Shown here piece after piece: positions 52,172-61,036 of a DNA stretch of 64,000 nucleotides. Source of the stretch: Chitinophaga niabensis (GTDB lineage: Bacteria; Bacteroidota; Bacteroidia; Chitinophagales; Chitinophagaceae); NCBI RefSeq assembly GCF_039545795.1, contig NZ_CP154260.1:2237001-2301000 (forward strand), in the 5' to 3' direction. Each line of letters begins with the position of its first letter. The first letter of the stretch is position 1. Under the pieces are notes generated by a model, which saw only the letters and a list, made by a program, of their open reading frames with translations, did not search any database and was not told the DNA's origin. The translations under genes and the position numbers were made by a program.

Positions 52172-55100
52172 TTAGAAGCTTGTCTGCAGGCCCATGTTGA
52201 TCACCCTTTGTACCGGATAGCCCAATCCATTACCGGCCATTTCAATATCCCATAGTTTGAAAGTTGTGAGGGAGAAAAGATTGCTGCCGTTTGCATAGAT
52301 GCGGAAGCTCTTTAATTTGAGCCGGTTGAGGGTAGACTTGGGCAGAGAGTAACCGACCTCCAGCTGCTTCAGGCGCAGGAATTTACCGTTACGGATCCAC
52401 CAGGTGCTGGGCTGTGCATTGTTCTGGCTCACATCAGGGCTGAGGCGCGGCCAGAGTGCATAGATGTTCCTGTTGTCTTCAGACCAGTGATCATCCGCAT
52501 ACGCTTTCAGCAATGCGTTGTTGTTAGCAAAGGGTGCTGTAGAGGTAGAGTTCAGGATGAAAGAAGAATTGCCCGCACCCTGGAAGAAACAGGAAATGTC
52601 GAAAGATCTGTAACCGGCGGACAAACCGAAGCCATATACGATCTCCGGATCTGTAGGATAACCTATGGGCACTTTATCCAGCGTAGTGATGTTGCCATCG
52701 CCGTTCATATCTCTGTATTTGATATCGCCGGCGCCATATTCCCCGAAGGCGATCTGTGAAGGAGCGTTCATCACATCTTTATCATCGATGAATAACCTTT
52801 CAGCTATATATCCCCAGCGTTGGGACAATGAATAGCCAACTTTAGACAGCCAGGGTGCATTTTCATAGGCGGGCTCTTCTATCTTTCTGTATTTGCTCAT
52901 GGCCAGTGTAAAGTTGGCACGGCCCTGGATCCACCAGTTCCTGCTGAGTTTCTGGTTGTAATCGATAGAACCGTCCATACCTTTGGAAGTAGCTGCGCCG
53001 ATGTTGGCGTAGGGTGTTGAGGCAAAACCTGCGGTAGAAGGGATATAGGACCTTTCCTGCAGGATGTTGGAGCGATAGGTCTTGTAAAAGTCCATCGTCA
53101 CATTCATCTTGTTCCAGAAGCTCATGTCAATGCCAAGGTTGGTCTGGTACGCCACTTCCCATTGAATGTTAGGGTTGGCATAACGTTGAACGCTGATGCC
53201 GTTCTTCCTGATGATGCCTCCCGGTATATTACCAAACTGTGCAGCTTTTGACGGATCATTCATCAGCACCTGGGACAAGTAGAAATACCTGGTATCTGCG
53301 TCACCGATCGCATCATTACCCACCAGGCCATAAGTAGCTCTCAGCTTCAGGTTGCTGATTGTGCTGATCAGTTTTTTGCGCCAGAAATCTTCGTTGGACA
53401 CGTTCCAGGCAACACCTGCTGAGGGGAAGAAACCGAAACGGTGATTTTTGTCGAAGCGCTCGGAACCATTATAGCCGAAGTTGATCTCTGCGAAATAGCG
53501 TTGATCGTAGCTATAGGTACCTCTGCCGGAAATGCCCAGGTTCCTGGCCGGCAGTGAAGCCTGTAGTGAAGACAGATCACCGGATACGGCATTTTGGGCC
53601 TGGTACACCAGGCTGCCGCTTACACCATGCCTGCCAAAAGTTTTCGAATAGTTCATGATCGCCTGGAAATAGACAGAAGTGGTTACGGTTCTGTCTCCGC
53701 CATTGGTGGGAAAATCCAGGTACTCGGTTCCATCGTTGGGATTTATTTCATTCAGCACATATTCACCTGTGCGGCGGTTATACCCGGAAATGTTGTAGTA
53801 GAATGGCTTATAAGCTCTGCTGATGGCGTAATAAGCATAGCGGCTGGTATTAGCCATTATGTTAACGGACAGGCCCTGGGTAATAAAATCCAGCTGCTGG
53901 CGTATTTCCGCCTGTGCATTGATCCTGGAAGTGTTATAATCCTTATAACCTCTTACCATGTTCGCATAAGGGTTAGTAACAAGTCCGTTGGCGGAGTTGC
54001 CGAACAGGATGTGTTTTGTCATAGCAAAAGCCGCATCCGGTTCGTAATAAGCCGGGAATAATACAGGATTAGCATGCATTACATCATTATATACAGCGGC
54101 GCCCCCATTGATCGGCCCATTATAATCCTGGAATGTACCGGATAACCTGGTAATGAGCAGGGTGCTCTTTGTCAGATTAATATCCACGTTAGAGCGGATG
54201 GAATATGTTTTCAGTTTGATGTTGTTATTGAAATTGCTGACAACCGGAACGTTCAATACACCATTATCCTGGGAGAAGCCACCTGATACATAGTAGCGTG
54301 CAACAGAGGCACCTCCGCTCACGTTCACGTCTGCACGCTGGTTCATGGTATGATCCTTGAACAGCATTTTACGCCAGTCTGTAGCCGGATACAGGTAGTG
54401 GTTTGCACTAACGCCCGTACTGTCTATTTTTTCCTGGTTGTATAGCGGGCGTCCCAGCGGATCGCGTGTGAGCACAGCTTCGTTGGCAAGTTTCATATAG
54501 GTTACCGGGTCTGCCAGCTCTATGTTCTTAGTAGGGGAGGACATTGTATTCTCCAGCCTTACAAAATACTCAGGGCGGCCTTCTTTACCTTGTTTGGTAG
54601 CAATGAGGATAACGCCGTTCGCACCGCGTGCACCGTACAATGCAGTAGCGGTAGCGTCTTTCAGGATAGAGAAGTTGGCGATATCGTCTACACGCAGGTT
54701 AGCCAGGTCGGTAGTAGTCACTTCCACACCATCGATGAGGATGAGTGGATCTCTCTTATAACCGAAAGTGGTCACACCACGGATGAAGAAACTTGCATTA
54801 TCTGCACCCGGCTCACCGGAACGCTGATAAGCTATAAGCCCGGCCACGCGGCCGGCCAGTGCTGTGGTAAGATTGCTGGATGGAACTTTCAGTTCTTTTG
54901 GATCGATGGAAGTAACGGAACCAACTACGTCCGTTTTCTTTTGTTTTCCGAAAGCCACTACCACAGCCTCGCCCAGTGCACGCGGCGCTATGGAGAGCCT
55001 GACGTTCAGAGAGGTCTGATCGGTGAGTGTGATCTCGCGGGTATTAAACCCCAGCATGGTAAATACCAATACTGCCTCTGTTGTGGCCGGCAATTCCAGG

Positions 55101-55597
55101 AAAAAGCCACCATTGAGATCTGTAGTAGTGCCCACCCCGGATTTGCTTTTCAGCGCAACGGTTACACCCGGCAGCGGCATGCCGCTACTGTCCTGCACAA
55201 GACCACTGATCTTGCGTTTGCTTTCAATGATGGTTGGCGAAACATCCGGCCGCTTCAATACCACAATGCCGTTCTCTTTCAATTCATAGATCAGTTCACT
55301 GTTCCGCAGCACTACATCCATCAATTGTTTGAGCGTGCCTTTTTTTAAGTGCAGGGAAATAAGACGTTTATCGTCCAGCAGGCCATTGTTGTATACAAAA
55401 CGATAGTAACCTTGCTGCTGCACCCTGTGCAGTACAGAAGATACAGATTCATTATCCGCATCCAGCGTAATGGTGGTTTGTGCCGGCTTGTTCTGTGCAG
55501 AGCCGTGGAGGCTCAGCAACAGGGAGACAAGTAAGGACAAAAAGATACTCATACCTGCGCGCATGCTACGCCCAGGAAGCGGCAAATACCCCTTCAT
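52172..55597 (-). CDS. SusC/RagA TonB-dependent transporter with STN signalling domain
   Basis: 1141 aa. A signal peptide is followed by an STN domain (about 38-110, TITLDADNESVSSVLHRVQQQ), a carboxypeptidase-regulatory-like beta domain (KRKISGLVQDSSGMPLPGVTV), the plug (SNLTTALAGRVAGLIAYQ, FFIRGVTTFG, LILIDGVEV) and a 22-strand beta barrel. The STN domain is the segment that contacts the FecR anti-sigma factor, so ligand binding here should release the adjacent ECF sigma factor. The SusD partner follows at 25 nt. Confidence 0.93.
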   Translation of the reverse strand: MKGYLPLPGRSMRAGMSIFLSLLVSLLLSLHGSAQNKPAQTTITLDADNESVSSVLHRVQQQGYYRFVYNNGLLDDKRLISLHLKKGTLKQLMDVVLRNSELIYELKENGIVVLKRPDVSPTIIESKRKISGLVQDSSGMPLPGVTVALKSKSGVGTTTDLNGGFFLELPATTEAVLVFTMLGFNTREITLTDQTSLNVRLSIAPRALGEAVVVAFGKQKKTDVVGSVTSIDPKELKVPSSNLTTALAGRVAGLIAYQRSGEPGADNASFFIRGVTTFGYKRDPLILIDGVEVTTTDLANLRVDDIANFSILKDATATALYGARGANGVILIATKQGKEGRPEYFVRLENTMSSPTKNIELADPVTYMKLANEAVLTRDPLGRPLYNQEKIDSTGVSANHYLYPATDWRKMLFKDHTMNQRADVNVSGGASVARYYVSGGFSQDNGVLNVPVVSNFNNNIKLKTYSIRSNVDINLTKSTLLITRLSGTFQDYNGPINGGAAVYNDVMHANPVLFPAYYEPDAAFAMTKHILFGNSANGLVTNPYANMVRGYKDYNTSRINAQAEIRQQLDFITQGLSVNIMANTSRYAYYAISRAYKPFYYNISGYNRRTGEYVLNEINPNDGTEYLDFPTNGGDRTVTTSVYFQAIMNYSKTFGRHGVSGSLVYQAQNAVSGDLSSLQASLPARNLGISGRGTYSYDQRYFAEINFGYNGSERFDKNHRFGFFPSAGVAWNVSNEDFWRKKLISTISNLKLRATYGLVGNDAIGDADTRYFYLSQVLMNDPSKAAQFGNIPGGIIRKNGISVQRYANPNIQWEVAYQTNLGIDMSFWNKMNVTMDFYKTYRSNILQERSYIPSTAGFASTPYANIGAATSKGMDGSIDYNQKLSRNWWIQGRANFTLAMSKYRKIEEPAYENAPWLSKVGYSLSQRWGYIAERLFIDDKDVMNAPSQIAFGEYGAGDIKYRDMNGDGNITTLDKVPIGYPTDPEIVYGFGLSAGYRSFDISCFFQGAGNSSFILNSTSTAPFANNNALLKAYADDHWSEDNRNIYALWPRLSPDVSQNNAQPSTWWIRNGKFLRLKQLEVGYSLPKSTLNRLKLKSFRIYANGSNLFSLTTFKLWDIEMAGNGLGYPVQRVINMGLQTSF

Positions 55598-55620
55598 AGA
55601 TTTTATACTTTAATAAATGA

Positions 55621-56715
55621 TTAGCTCCGAGAGATTACAATTGCATCCTGCTCTATCCGGTAATTAAATGGATAGGATTGTTTCAAATACTGTAGTGCCT
55701 TGAATATTGTTTCATCGTTGAAAGTAGCGGTATACCTGTATTGTTTAACATCTTCGCTGGCAAAGATCACCCTGATACCGTACCAGGCCTGCAGTTTTAA
55801 GGCTATCTGTTCAAAAGTTTCATCTTTGATCTCCATTTTCTGCCGTGCCCAGGACGTTTCAGGGGCTTGCCGCGTAAGTGTATCCAGATTTATTTTTTCT
55901 ACTGTTCCCTTTGATACCGCCACCGTTGCGCTGTGCGTTTTATTGATGGCTGGCTGGTGTTCGCGTTCCAGCACAAATTTTTCGTTAGGTCTTAATATTA
56001 TCCTCTCTTTTACATTACTGCCATTTGTCACAATCTCTACTTTACCGGAGATGAGGTCTGTTTCCGTACCATGGCTGCCGGGATACGACTTTACGTTGAA
56101 GGATGTACCCAGCACGCGGATCCTGTATTCACTGGTATGTACAATAAAAGGATGTTCCTGATCGTGTTTGATATCAAAAAAAGCCTCCCCGGTGATGGTT
56201 ACCTCGCGATGTTCGTTATCGAAATGCTTACTGATGGAAAGATGGCTGTTCGCATTCAGCATGATCACGCTACTGTCCGGCAGCACAACGGTTTTTCGGC
56301 TTTGAGCAGCCGTATAGTGTTCATAGGTCTGTAAACCGGTTGCAGCCCCCTTTTTCCAGAGGTAAGCCAGTGATCCGCCGGTAATCAGTAATATGGCAGC
56401 TGCGGCCGCAGCGTAACGTATCCAGGGTCTTTTTACCTGCACCATCTTTGCCTGTCTGCTACGGGAGACCATGTTTTGAAAGTCTTCTCTCCGTGCAATG
56501 GCATCCTTCATCGCCGCCAGCTGTTCTTTACTGTTACCCTGGCCTGCATTCAGCATGTCGTATAAACGCAGGGCTTTGTCTACCACAGCGGTATACTCCG
56601 GGTTCTCTTTTACCCAGTTGTTCCAGAATAACGTGTCAGGATATTCGCCCCCGCAGAAACGCAGGAAAGATTCATCGCAAAGAAAGTCTTCAGGCTCGGG
56701 ACGTTGCAGATCCAT
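55621..56715 (-). CDS. FecR-family anti-sigma factor
   Basis: 364 aa. A short cytoplasmic N-terminus (FLRFCGGEYPDTLFWNNWV) binds the sigma factor. One transmembrane helix (about 95-117, AAAAAILLITGGSLAYLW) follows, then the periplasmic FecR domain (VLPDSSVIMLNANSHLSI, VTITGEAFFDI, VLGTSFNVKSYPG) and a C-terminal STN-like DUF4974 region (RYTATFNDETIFKALQYL). It connects the SusC in the outer membrane with the ECF sigma factor in the cytoplasm. It lies 79 nt after the sigma gene and 23 nt before SusC. Confidence 0.92.
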   Translation of the reverse strand: MDLQRPEPEDFLCDESFLRFCGGEYPDTLFWNNWVKENPEYTAVVDKALRLYDMLNAGQGNSKEQLAAMKDAIARREDFQNMVSRSRQAKMVQVKRPWIRYAAAAAAILLITGGSLAYLWKKGAATGLQTYEHYTAAQSRKTVVLPDSSVIMLNANSHLSISKHFDNEHREVTITGEAFFDIKHDQEHPFIVHTSEYRIRVLGTSFNVKSYPGSHGTETDLISGKVEIVTNGSNVKERIILRPNEKFVLEREHQPAINKTHSATVAVSKGTVEKINLDTLTRQAPETSWARQKMEIKDETFEQIALKLQAWYGIRVIFASEDVKQYRYTATFNDETIFKALQYLKQSYPFNYRIEQDAIVISRS

Positions 56716-56794
56716 GTTTTACTTTTCGGCTTGTTTCCTATTGACGGTAAAATCGGATCGTTTTCCTAGAGAAAAAAGAAGTTTTTTTTAAAAT

Positions 56795-57346
56795 CTACAT
56801 TTTGAGCTTCAGGCGAAGCATCTTAATAGCATCGTAGATAGTATTGTAGGATGTTTTAACGCTTTGTGAATTGAGATGGGCGATCTCTTTATAGGAAAGG
56901 TTCTCGAAAAATCTCATGCGTATCAGCTCTATTTGTTTAGGGGATAAAGTATTCAGTGCATTTCTCAGGTCCCTGTTTATTTCTTCATCTCTTTCCCTTG
57001 CAATAATAATTTCCTCATAAGAGGCCTCCGTGCCTTCTTCTTCGTGTATCTCAAGCATTGCAGAAGCCGTACGGCCCGCTGCGTTCAGGTAATCAACGAT
57101 CGTTCTTCTCAGGGAGGTGAAAAGGTAAGACCGTACGTTCTCCACATTGTTCAGCGTTGTGTGGCTATCCCATAGTTTTAAAAACAGGTGCCCGATGCAA
57201 TCCTTTACCAGATCGCTATCAGCATATACGGATAGGCCATAACGTACGAGGTGAAAATACATATCGTCATACAGTACAAACAATGCTTCTTTATCTCCTT
57301 TTCTTATTTTCTGCCACAAAGAAACCGGCTCATTTGTCTGCTGCAT
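56795..57346 (-). CDS. ECF-type RNA polymerase sigma factor
   Basis: 183 aa. Region 2 (FVLYDDMYFHLVRYGLSVY, HLFLKLWDSHTTLNNVENVRSYLFTSLRR) and region 4 (ALNTLSPKQIELIRMRFFENLSYKEIAHL, with the recognition helix SVKTSYNTIYDAIKMLR) are visible. It should direct RNA polymerase to its own locus after release by FecR. It heads the seven-gene minus-strand locus ending with the phosphoesterase. Confidence 0.9.
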   Translation of the reverse strand: MQQTNEPVSLWQKIRKGDKEALFVLYDDMYFHLVRYGLSVYADSDLVKDCIGHLFLKLWDSHTTLNNVENVRSYLFTSLRRTIVDYLNAAGRTASAMLEIHEEEGTEASYEEIIIARERDEEINRDLRNALNTLSPKQIELIRMRFFENLSYKEIAHLNSQSVKTSYNTIYDAIKMLRLKLKM

Positions 57347-57507
57347 AATGTCTGAAGTTTAGGCACAGGCAATCATTAATAGATCATCTTTATCATAGAT
57401 AACTGTTCTATGCGTTTCCGGCCGCAAAGAAAAAAATCGCATGTTATCCCAGGATTAACAATTTGTTATCTTTCGTGTAATTCTTTTTTGTCTCTGCCTT
57501 TTACTGA

Positions 57508-58371
57508 TCAGAAAGCCCCGAATTGTTGCCGGTAATGCAGGGGGCTTACCTGCATTTTGGCTTTGAACATTTTATAGAAATGGGATATATCCCCGAATCC
57601 GCTATCGAAACAGATGTCCGAAATGGTTTTATCTGATTGAATGAGTTGCTGTGTGGCGTAATTGATCCGGTATTCAATCACCGTTTCCATAAATGTTTTG
57701 CGGGTGATCCGTTTGAAGTATTTACAGAATGCATTGGGCGTCATATTGGCAATGGCTGCGGCTTTGTTCAATGAAACCTCCCGCCTGAAATTCTCCACCA
57801 GGTAAGCAAAGATGGGATGGATCCTGGCTTGGTTAGCGGGTGAAAGCTCTGCTATCAGCGGATGCTGATCAAGCAATACATACTCTTTGGAAACAGCCAG
57901 TTGCTGTAAAATCTCCAGTAACTTTATCAGTTGTTTAAAATTATTCTTCTCTTCCGTGAGTTCTTTAATTTGTGCCTGCACCAGTGCGGGTGTTCTTTTT
58001 ATAAACTGTATGCCGCTGCTGCTTCTCCGGAACAATTGATGAATATTGGCCAGTTCAGCTTTGGAGAAGAAATCATTTCCGAGAAAATCAGGGGTGAACT
58101 GGATCACCACAGAACGTGCAACGGATTTCTTTTCGTCTGCCTGTAGTTTCCAGCAATGTGGTACATGAGGGCCCAATAACACCAGGTCCCCATCCGAAAA
58201 ATCGGCCATATTGCTCCCTGCATACCGTTTGCCGCTGCCTTTAACGATCCACGTCAGTTCATATTCCGGGTGAAAATGATAGGGAGCCGCGAAACCTGTT
58301 TTCCCGAATGTTCTTACCAGGAAAGAATGATTACCCGGCGGCTGCAGTACTTCGTAGGAGGCTTTTAACAT
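57508..58371 (-). CDS. AraC-family transcriptional regulator with cupin sensor domain
   Basis: 287 aa from ATG 58371 (MLKASYEVLQPPG); the frame extends to 58515 but would then overlap the divergent PhyH gene. N-terminal AraC cupin domain (APYHFHPEYELTWIVKGSGKRYAG, GDLVLLGPHVPHCW) and C-terminal double helix-turn-helix (LNKAAAIANMTPNAFCKYFKR, TISDICFDSGFGDISHFYKMFK). It faces the PhyH gene across 126 bp, so it probably controls that gene in response to a small ligand, commonly a sugar for this type. Confidence 0.9.
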   Translation of the reverse strand: MLKASYEVLQPPGNHSFLVRTFGKTGFAAPYHFHPEYELTWIVKGSGKRYAGSNMADFSDGDLVLLGPHVPHCWKLQADEKKSVARSVVIQFTPDFLGNDFFSKAELANIHQLFRRSSSGIQFIKRTPALVQAQIKELTEEKNNFKQLIKLLEILQQLAVSKEYVLLDQHPLIAELSPANQARIHPIFAYLVENFRREVSLNKAAAIANMTPNAFCKYFKRITRKTFMETVIEYRINYATQQLIQSDKTISDICFDSGFGDISHFYKMFKAKMQVSPLHYRQQFGAF

Positions 58372-58497
58372 GGCCTTTTTTATTATAAAGCTAACATTTC
58401 TGGCGTAATGGGATAAAATCCCCCAATAAATAACCAATTCCACCATTGTTTCCACGCCTGCAGATGCCTTACTTCGTAATAGTAAAACTTGCCAGTT

Positions 58498-59319
58498 ATG
58501 AATACCACCACACACTCCCTGCCCGGATTAAACGATGTGCGGGAAATTTCCCCTGCTCAGGCGGAAGCCTTCCGTAAAAACGGGCATATACTCATCAGCA
58601 ATGTGCTTAATACCGATGAAGCAGCTGCTTACCGCGAAGTAATTGTAGATGCTGCTAATAAGTATAATACGGAGAAGCGGAAGATGGAAGAAAGGGATAC
58701 TTATGGAAAAGCATTTTTACAGATCATGAATTTATGGCGTGTGGATGAGCGGGTGAAAAAATTTGTACTGGCCAAACGATTCGCTAAAATGGCCGCGGAC
58801 CTGATGGGCGTAGCGAATGTACGGATCTATCACGACCAGGCGCTGTTCAAGGAACCCGGCGGCGGCCCCACACCCTGGCATCAGGACCAGTATTACTGGC
58901 CCATTGATACACCCAATACCATTACAATGTGGATGCCGCTGGTAGATATTGATGTGGAGATGGGCATGCTCACCTTTGCTTCCGGCTCCCACAAAAACGG
59001 CGTTGTGTTCGATTATGAAATATCTGATGAATCCGAAGATGCATTTAATCAGTATGTGGATGAGCATCAATTTCCCGTTACCCGCGCATCCACTATGAAT
59101 GCCGGTGATGCTACCTGGCATTATGGCTATACCATTCACAGTGCACCTGGTAATAACTCGCCCAATATGCGGGAAGTAATGACGATTATCTACATCGCTG
59201 ATGATGCAAAGATCACAGCGCCGAAGCACAAGTTTCAGGAGAACGATCATGCCACCTGGCTGTTAGGTTTACCCATCGGCGGGCCGGCTGCTTCGGAACT
59301 GAACCCACTGGTTCTATAA
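58498..59319 (+). CDS. Phytanoyl-CoA dioxygenase (PhyH)-family Fe(II)/2-oxoglutarate oxygenase
   Basis: 273 aa from ATG 58498; a TTG three codons earlier is not needed. The iron-binding triad is visible: H-x-D in TPWHQDQYYWP and the distal His in HYGYTIHSAPGN, with a following Arg (NMREVMTI) suited to 2-oxoglutarate binding. The Gly/Pro-rich loop KEPGGGPTPWH is typical. The substrate is unknown: many bacterial members act on small metabolites and not on phytanoyl-CoA. Divergent from an AraC regulator; convergent with an SDR gene. Confidence 0.88.
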   Translation: MNTTTHSLPGLNDVREISPAQAEAFRKNGHILISNVLNTDEAAAYREVIVDAANKYNTEKRKMEERDTYGKAFLQIMNLWRVDERVKKFVLAKRFAKMAADLMGVANVRIYHDQALFKEPGGGPTPWHQDQYYWPIDTPNTITMWMPLVDIDVEMGMLTFASGSHKNGVVFDYEISDESEDAFNQYVDEHQFPVTRASTMNAGDATWHYGYTIHSAPGNNSPNMREVMTIIYIADDAKITAPKHKFQENDHATWLLGLPIGGPAASELNPLVL

Positions 59320-59350
59320 AAAAGATGGCCCGCCTGAGGCGAGCTATCTA
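59319..59350 (-). terminator. Terminator of the downstream SDR gene
   Basis: Imperfect stem of about 12 bp (59323-59335 with 59337-59349, one mismatch and one G.U, loop closed by about 3 nt) followed on the minus strand by a T-run (A-run 59318-59323 on plus). Confidence 0.55.
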
Positions 59351-59353
59351 CGC

Positions 59354-60118
59354 TTACAGGAAAGTCCCTCCTGAAGCCTCTATCCGTTGCGCAGTCACCC
59401 AACGGGCGGCATCGCTGCAAAGGAAGGCCACAATGCCCCCGATATCCTCCGGTTGGCCCAGACGGCCCAAAGCGGTCTGTGAAGCCAGGTATTCCCTTGT
59501 TCCGGGATGTGCATCAAAGGCACCCTTTGTAAAGTCTGTTTCAATAGGCCCCGGGGCTACTGTGTTAGCTGTAATTCCCCTGCCGCCCAGTTCTTTTGCC
59601 AGGTACCGGGTAAAGTTCTCAATGGCCCCTTTCATGGAGGAATAAGCGGCGTATCCCGGTGTTACAAAACGTGCCAGCCCGGTGGATAGGTTAACCACCC
59701 GCCCGTTATCTGCTAACAGCGGCAACATCTTTTGCGTCAGGAAATAAACACCCTTAAAATGTACGTTGAAAAGGTTATCGAATACCTCTTCAGTAGTGTC
59801 AGGGAAGTAGGAAAACGCGTCAATACCCGCGTTATTGATCAGGAAATTCACCTGTGTGGTATTCCATACTGCTTTGAGTTCTGCGGTAAGGATAGCGGTG
59901 AATGCATCAAAAGTAGCTGTTTTGCCGGTGTCCAGTTGAAGCGCTATTGCTTTACGTCCCATTTGCGCCACGGCTGCTACTACTTCCGCCGCTTCATTTT
60001 TACGGGAGTGATACGTCAATACAACGTCTGCGCCATTTTGGGCAAGGTGAAGCACCATATTTCTGCCAAGGCCCCGGCTACCGCCTGTTACTAATGCAAT
60101 GTTTTGTTGTGTTTTCAT
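59354..60118 (-). CDS. Short-chain dehydrogenase/reductase (SDR, FabG-like)
   Basis: 254 aa. Cofactor loop TGGSRGLG, NNAG, catalytic Ser in VNLSTGLA, YSSMKGAIEN (Tyr and Lys) and the PGPIETDF segment. The C-terminus (QRIEASGGTFL) is the classical FabG-like ending. Substrate unknown. A near-consensus -7 box sits 4 nt before its ATG. It is downstream of the short AraC-type regulator on the same strand, which may control it. Confidence 0.88.
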   Translation of the reverse strand: MKTQQNIALVTGGSRGLGRNMVLHLAQNGADVVLTYHSRKNEAAEVVAAVAQMGRKAIALQLDTGKTATFDAFTAILTAELKAVWNTTQVNFLINNAGIDAFSYFPDTTEEVFDNLFNVHFKGVYFLTQKMLPLLADNGRVVNLSTGLARFVTPGYAAYSSMKGAIENFTRYLAKELGGRGITANTVAPGPIETDFTKGAFDAHPGTREYLASQTALGRLGQPEDIGGIVAFLCSDAARWVTAQRIEASGGTFL

Positions 60119-60122
60119 AACA

Positions 60123-60130
60123 CAAAGTTG
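60123..60130 (-). promoter_or_regulatory. Near-consensus -7 box 4 nt before the SDR start
   Basis: Minus strand CAACTTTG (first base differs from TAnnTTTG), then TGTT, then ATG at 60118. Same 4-nt spacing as the perfect boxes at 11546, 60613 and 60672. Confidence 0.3.
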
Positions 60131-60200
60131 AGCTATCCGGCTCCTTACATTATGGTGACAGCTACAGTTTAAATGGTGACTATTTCCGTTTTTTGAGGAT

Positions 60201-60608
60201 TTACACGGCTATGGCTTCCATTTTCTCCCGGTAAACCTGTTCCCGGTATTGTTTGGGTGTAAGCCCCTGGAAGCGTTTGAAGAATTTAGTGAAATTAGAA
60301 GGGTCGTAGGTGAGTTGCATAGCGATGTTTGCAATGGGGTCATTTGTTTCACTCAGCAGGCGGCGGGACACTTCCATGATCTTTTCCTCAAAAAAGAAAC
60401 AAGGGGCCTGCCCGGTGGTTAATTTGATGGTGTTGCTTAAATGGGTAGGGTGGATGTGCATCAGTTGCGCAAAATCCCTGATCTCAATCATTTCTGTTGC
60501 GCGCCCGGCTGCAATATCCTCTACATGTTTATTCACTTCCCGGATAAATTCAGCCACTATCTCGTGCTGGCGGGCCAATATCTGCTTAGGTAATTTAACC
60601 GCTTCCAT
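60201..60608 (-). CDS. Short AraC-type helix-turn-helix regulator
   Basis: 135 aa from ATG 60608 (MEAVKLPKQILARQ). The frame is open to 60683, but a perfect -7 box lies 4 nt before the internal ATG, inside the longer reading. The protein contains a helical N-terminus (AEFIREVNKHVEDIAAGR) and the two AraC helix-turn-helix motifs (IRDFAQLMHIHPTHLSNTIKL and IANIAMQLTYDPSNFTKFFKRFQGLTPKQYR). It has no cupin ligand domain, so it either binds constitutively or senses by another route. It lies 82 nt upstream of the SDR on the same strand and diverges from DUF3817. Confidence 0.82.
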   Translation of the reverse strand: MEAVKLPKQILARQHEIVAEFIREVNKHVEDIAAGRATEMIEIRDFAQLMHIHPTHLSNTIKLTTGQAPCFFFEEKIMEVSRRLLSETNDPIANIAMQLTYDPSNFTKFFKRFQGLTPKQYREQVYREKMEAIAV

Positions 60609-60612
60609 GGGG

Positions 60613-60620
60613 CAAAAATA
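60613..60620 (-). promoter_or_regulatory. -7 box 4 nt before the short AraC gene (predicted leaderless)
   Basis: Minus strand TATTTTTG, then CCCC, then ATG. Exact TAnnTTTG match and the same spacing as at the SDR gene 10723-11541. Confidence 0.5.
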
Positions 60621-60671
60621 CGAATATTCAGGAGGCTGACGAGGATCATTTTCCATCAGCTCTTTACATAG

Positions 60672-60679
60672 TACTTTTG
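60672..60679 (+). promoter_or_regulatory. -7 box 4 nt before DUF3817 (predicted leaderless)
   Basis: Plus strand TACTTTTG, then CCAC, then ATG at 60684. Exact TAnnTTTG match. Together with 60613-60620 it forms a pair of divergent leaderless promoters in 75 bp. Confidence 0.5.
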
Positions 60680-60683
60680 CCAC

Positions 60684-60983
60684 ATGGAAAATAAGCCGCT
60701 GAAATCGGTAAAAAGGCTCCGGGTAATAGGCCTGCTGGAAGGTATTTCCTTCCTGGTATTGCTTTTCATAGCTATGCCCCTGAAATACTTTGCAGACGAA
60801 CCCTGGTTAACCAGGCAGGTGGGGATGGCGCATGGGGTGTTATTTGTGCTTTATGTGATCCTCGTCATAGAAGTAAAACTGGCCATGGACTGGTCCATCA
60901 AAAAGATGCTGATAGCATTGGGTGCTTCCGTGATCCCCTTCGGCACTTTTTATATCAATGATAAATTTATAGCCCGGAAGTAA
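60684..60983 (+). CDS. DUF3817 small membrane protein
   Basis: 99 aa with three hydrophobic helices. The DUF3817 pattern is clear: VKRLRVIGLLEGISFLVLLFIAMPLKY, then a central AHGVLFVLYVIL helix and a C-terminal ALGASVIPFGTF helix. Similar domains occur in YdzA-like proteins. Function unknown. The start is the ATG at 60684, 4 nt after a -7 box, so no leader or ribosome binding site is expected. Confidence 0.85.
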   Translation: MENKPLKSVKRLRVIGLLEGISFLVLLFIAMPLKYFADEPWLTRQVGMAHGVLFVLYVILVIEVKLAMDWSIKKMLIALGASVIPFGTFYINDKFIARK

Positions 60984-61036
60984 CTTTCCCAATATCCGGG
61001 CCGTTTAGCATATGTATCAACCCAAAAACGATCCTT

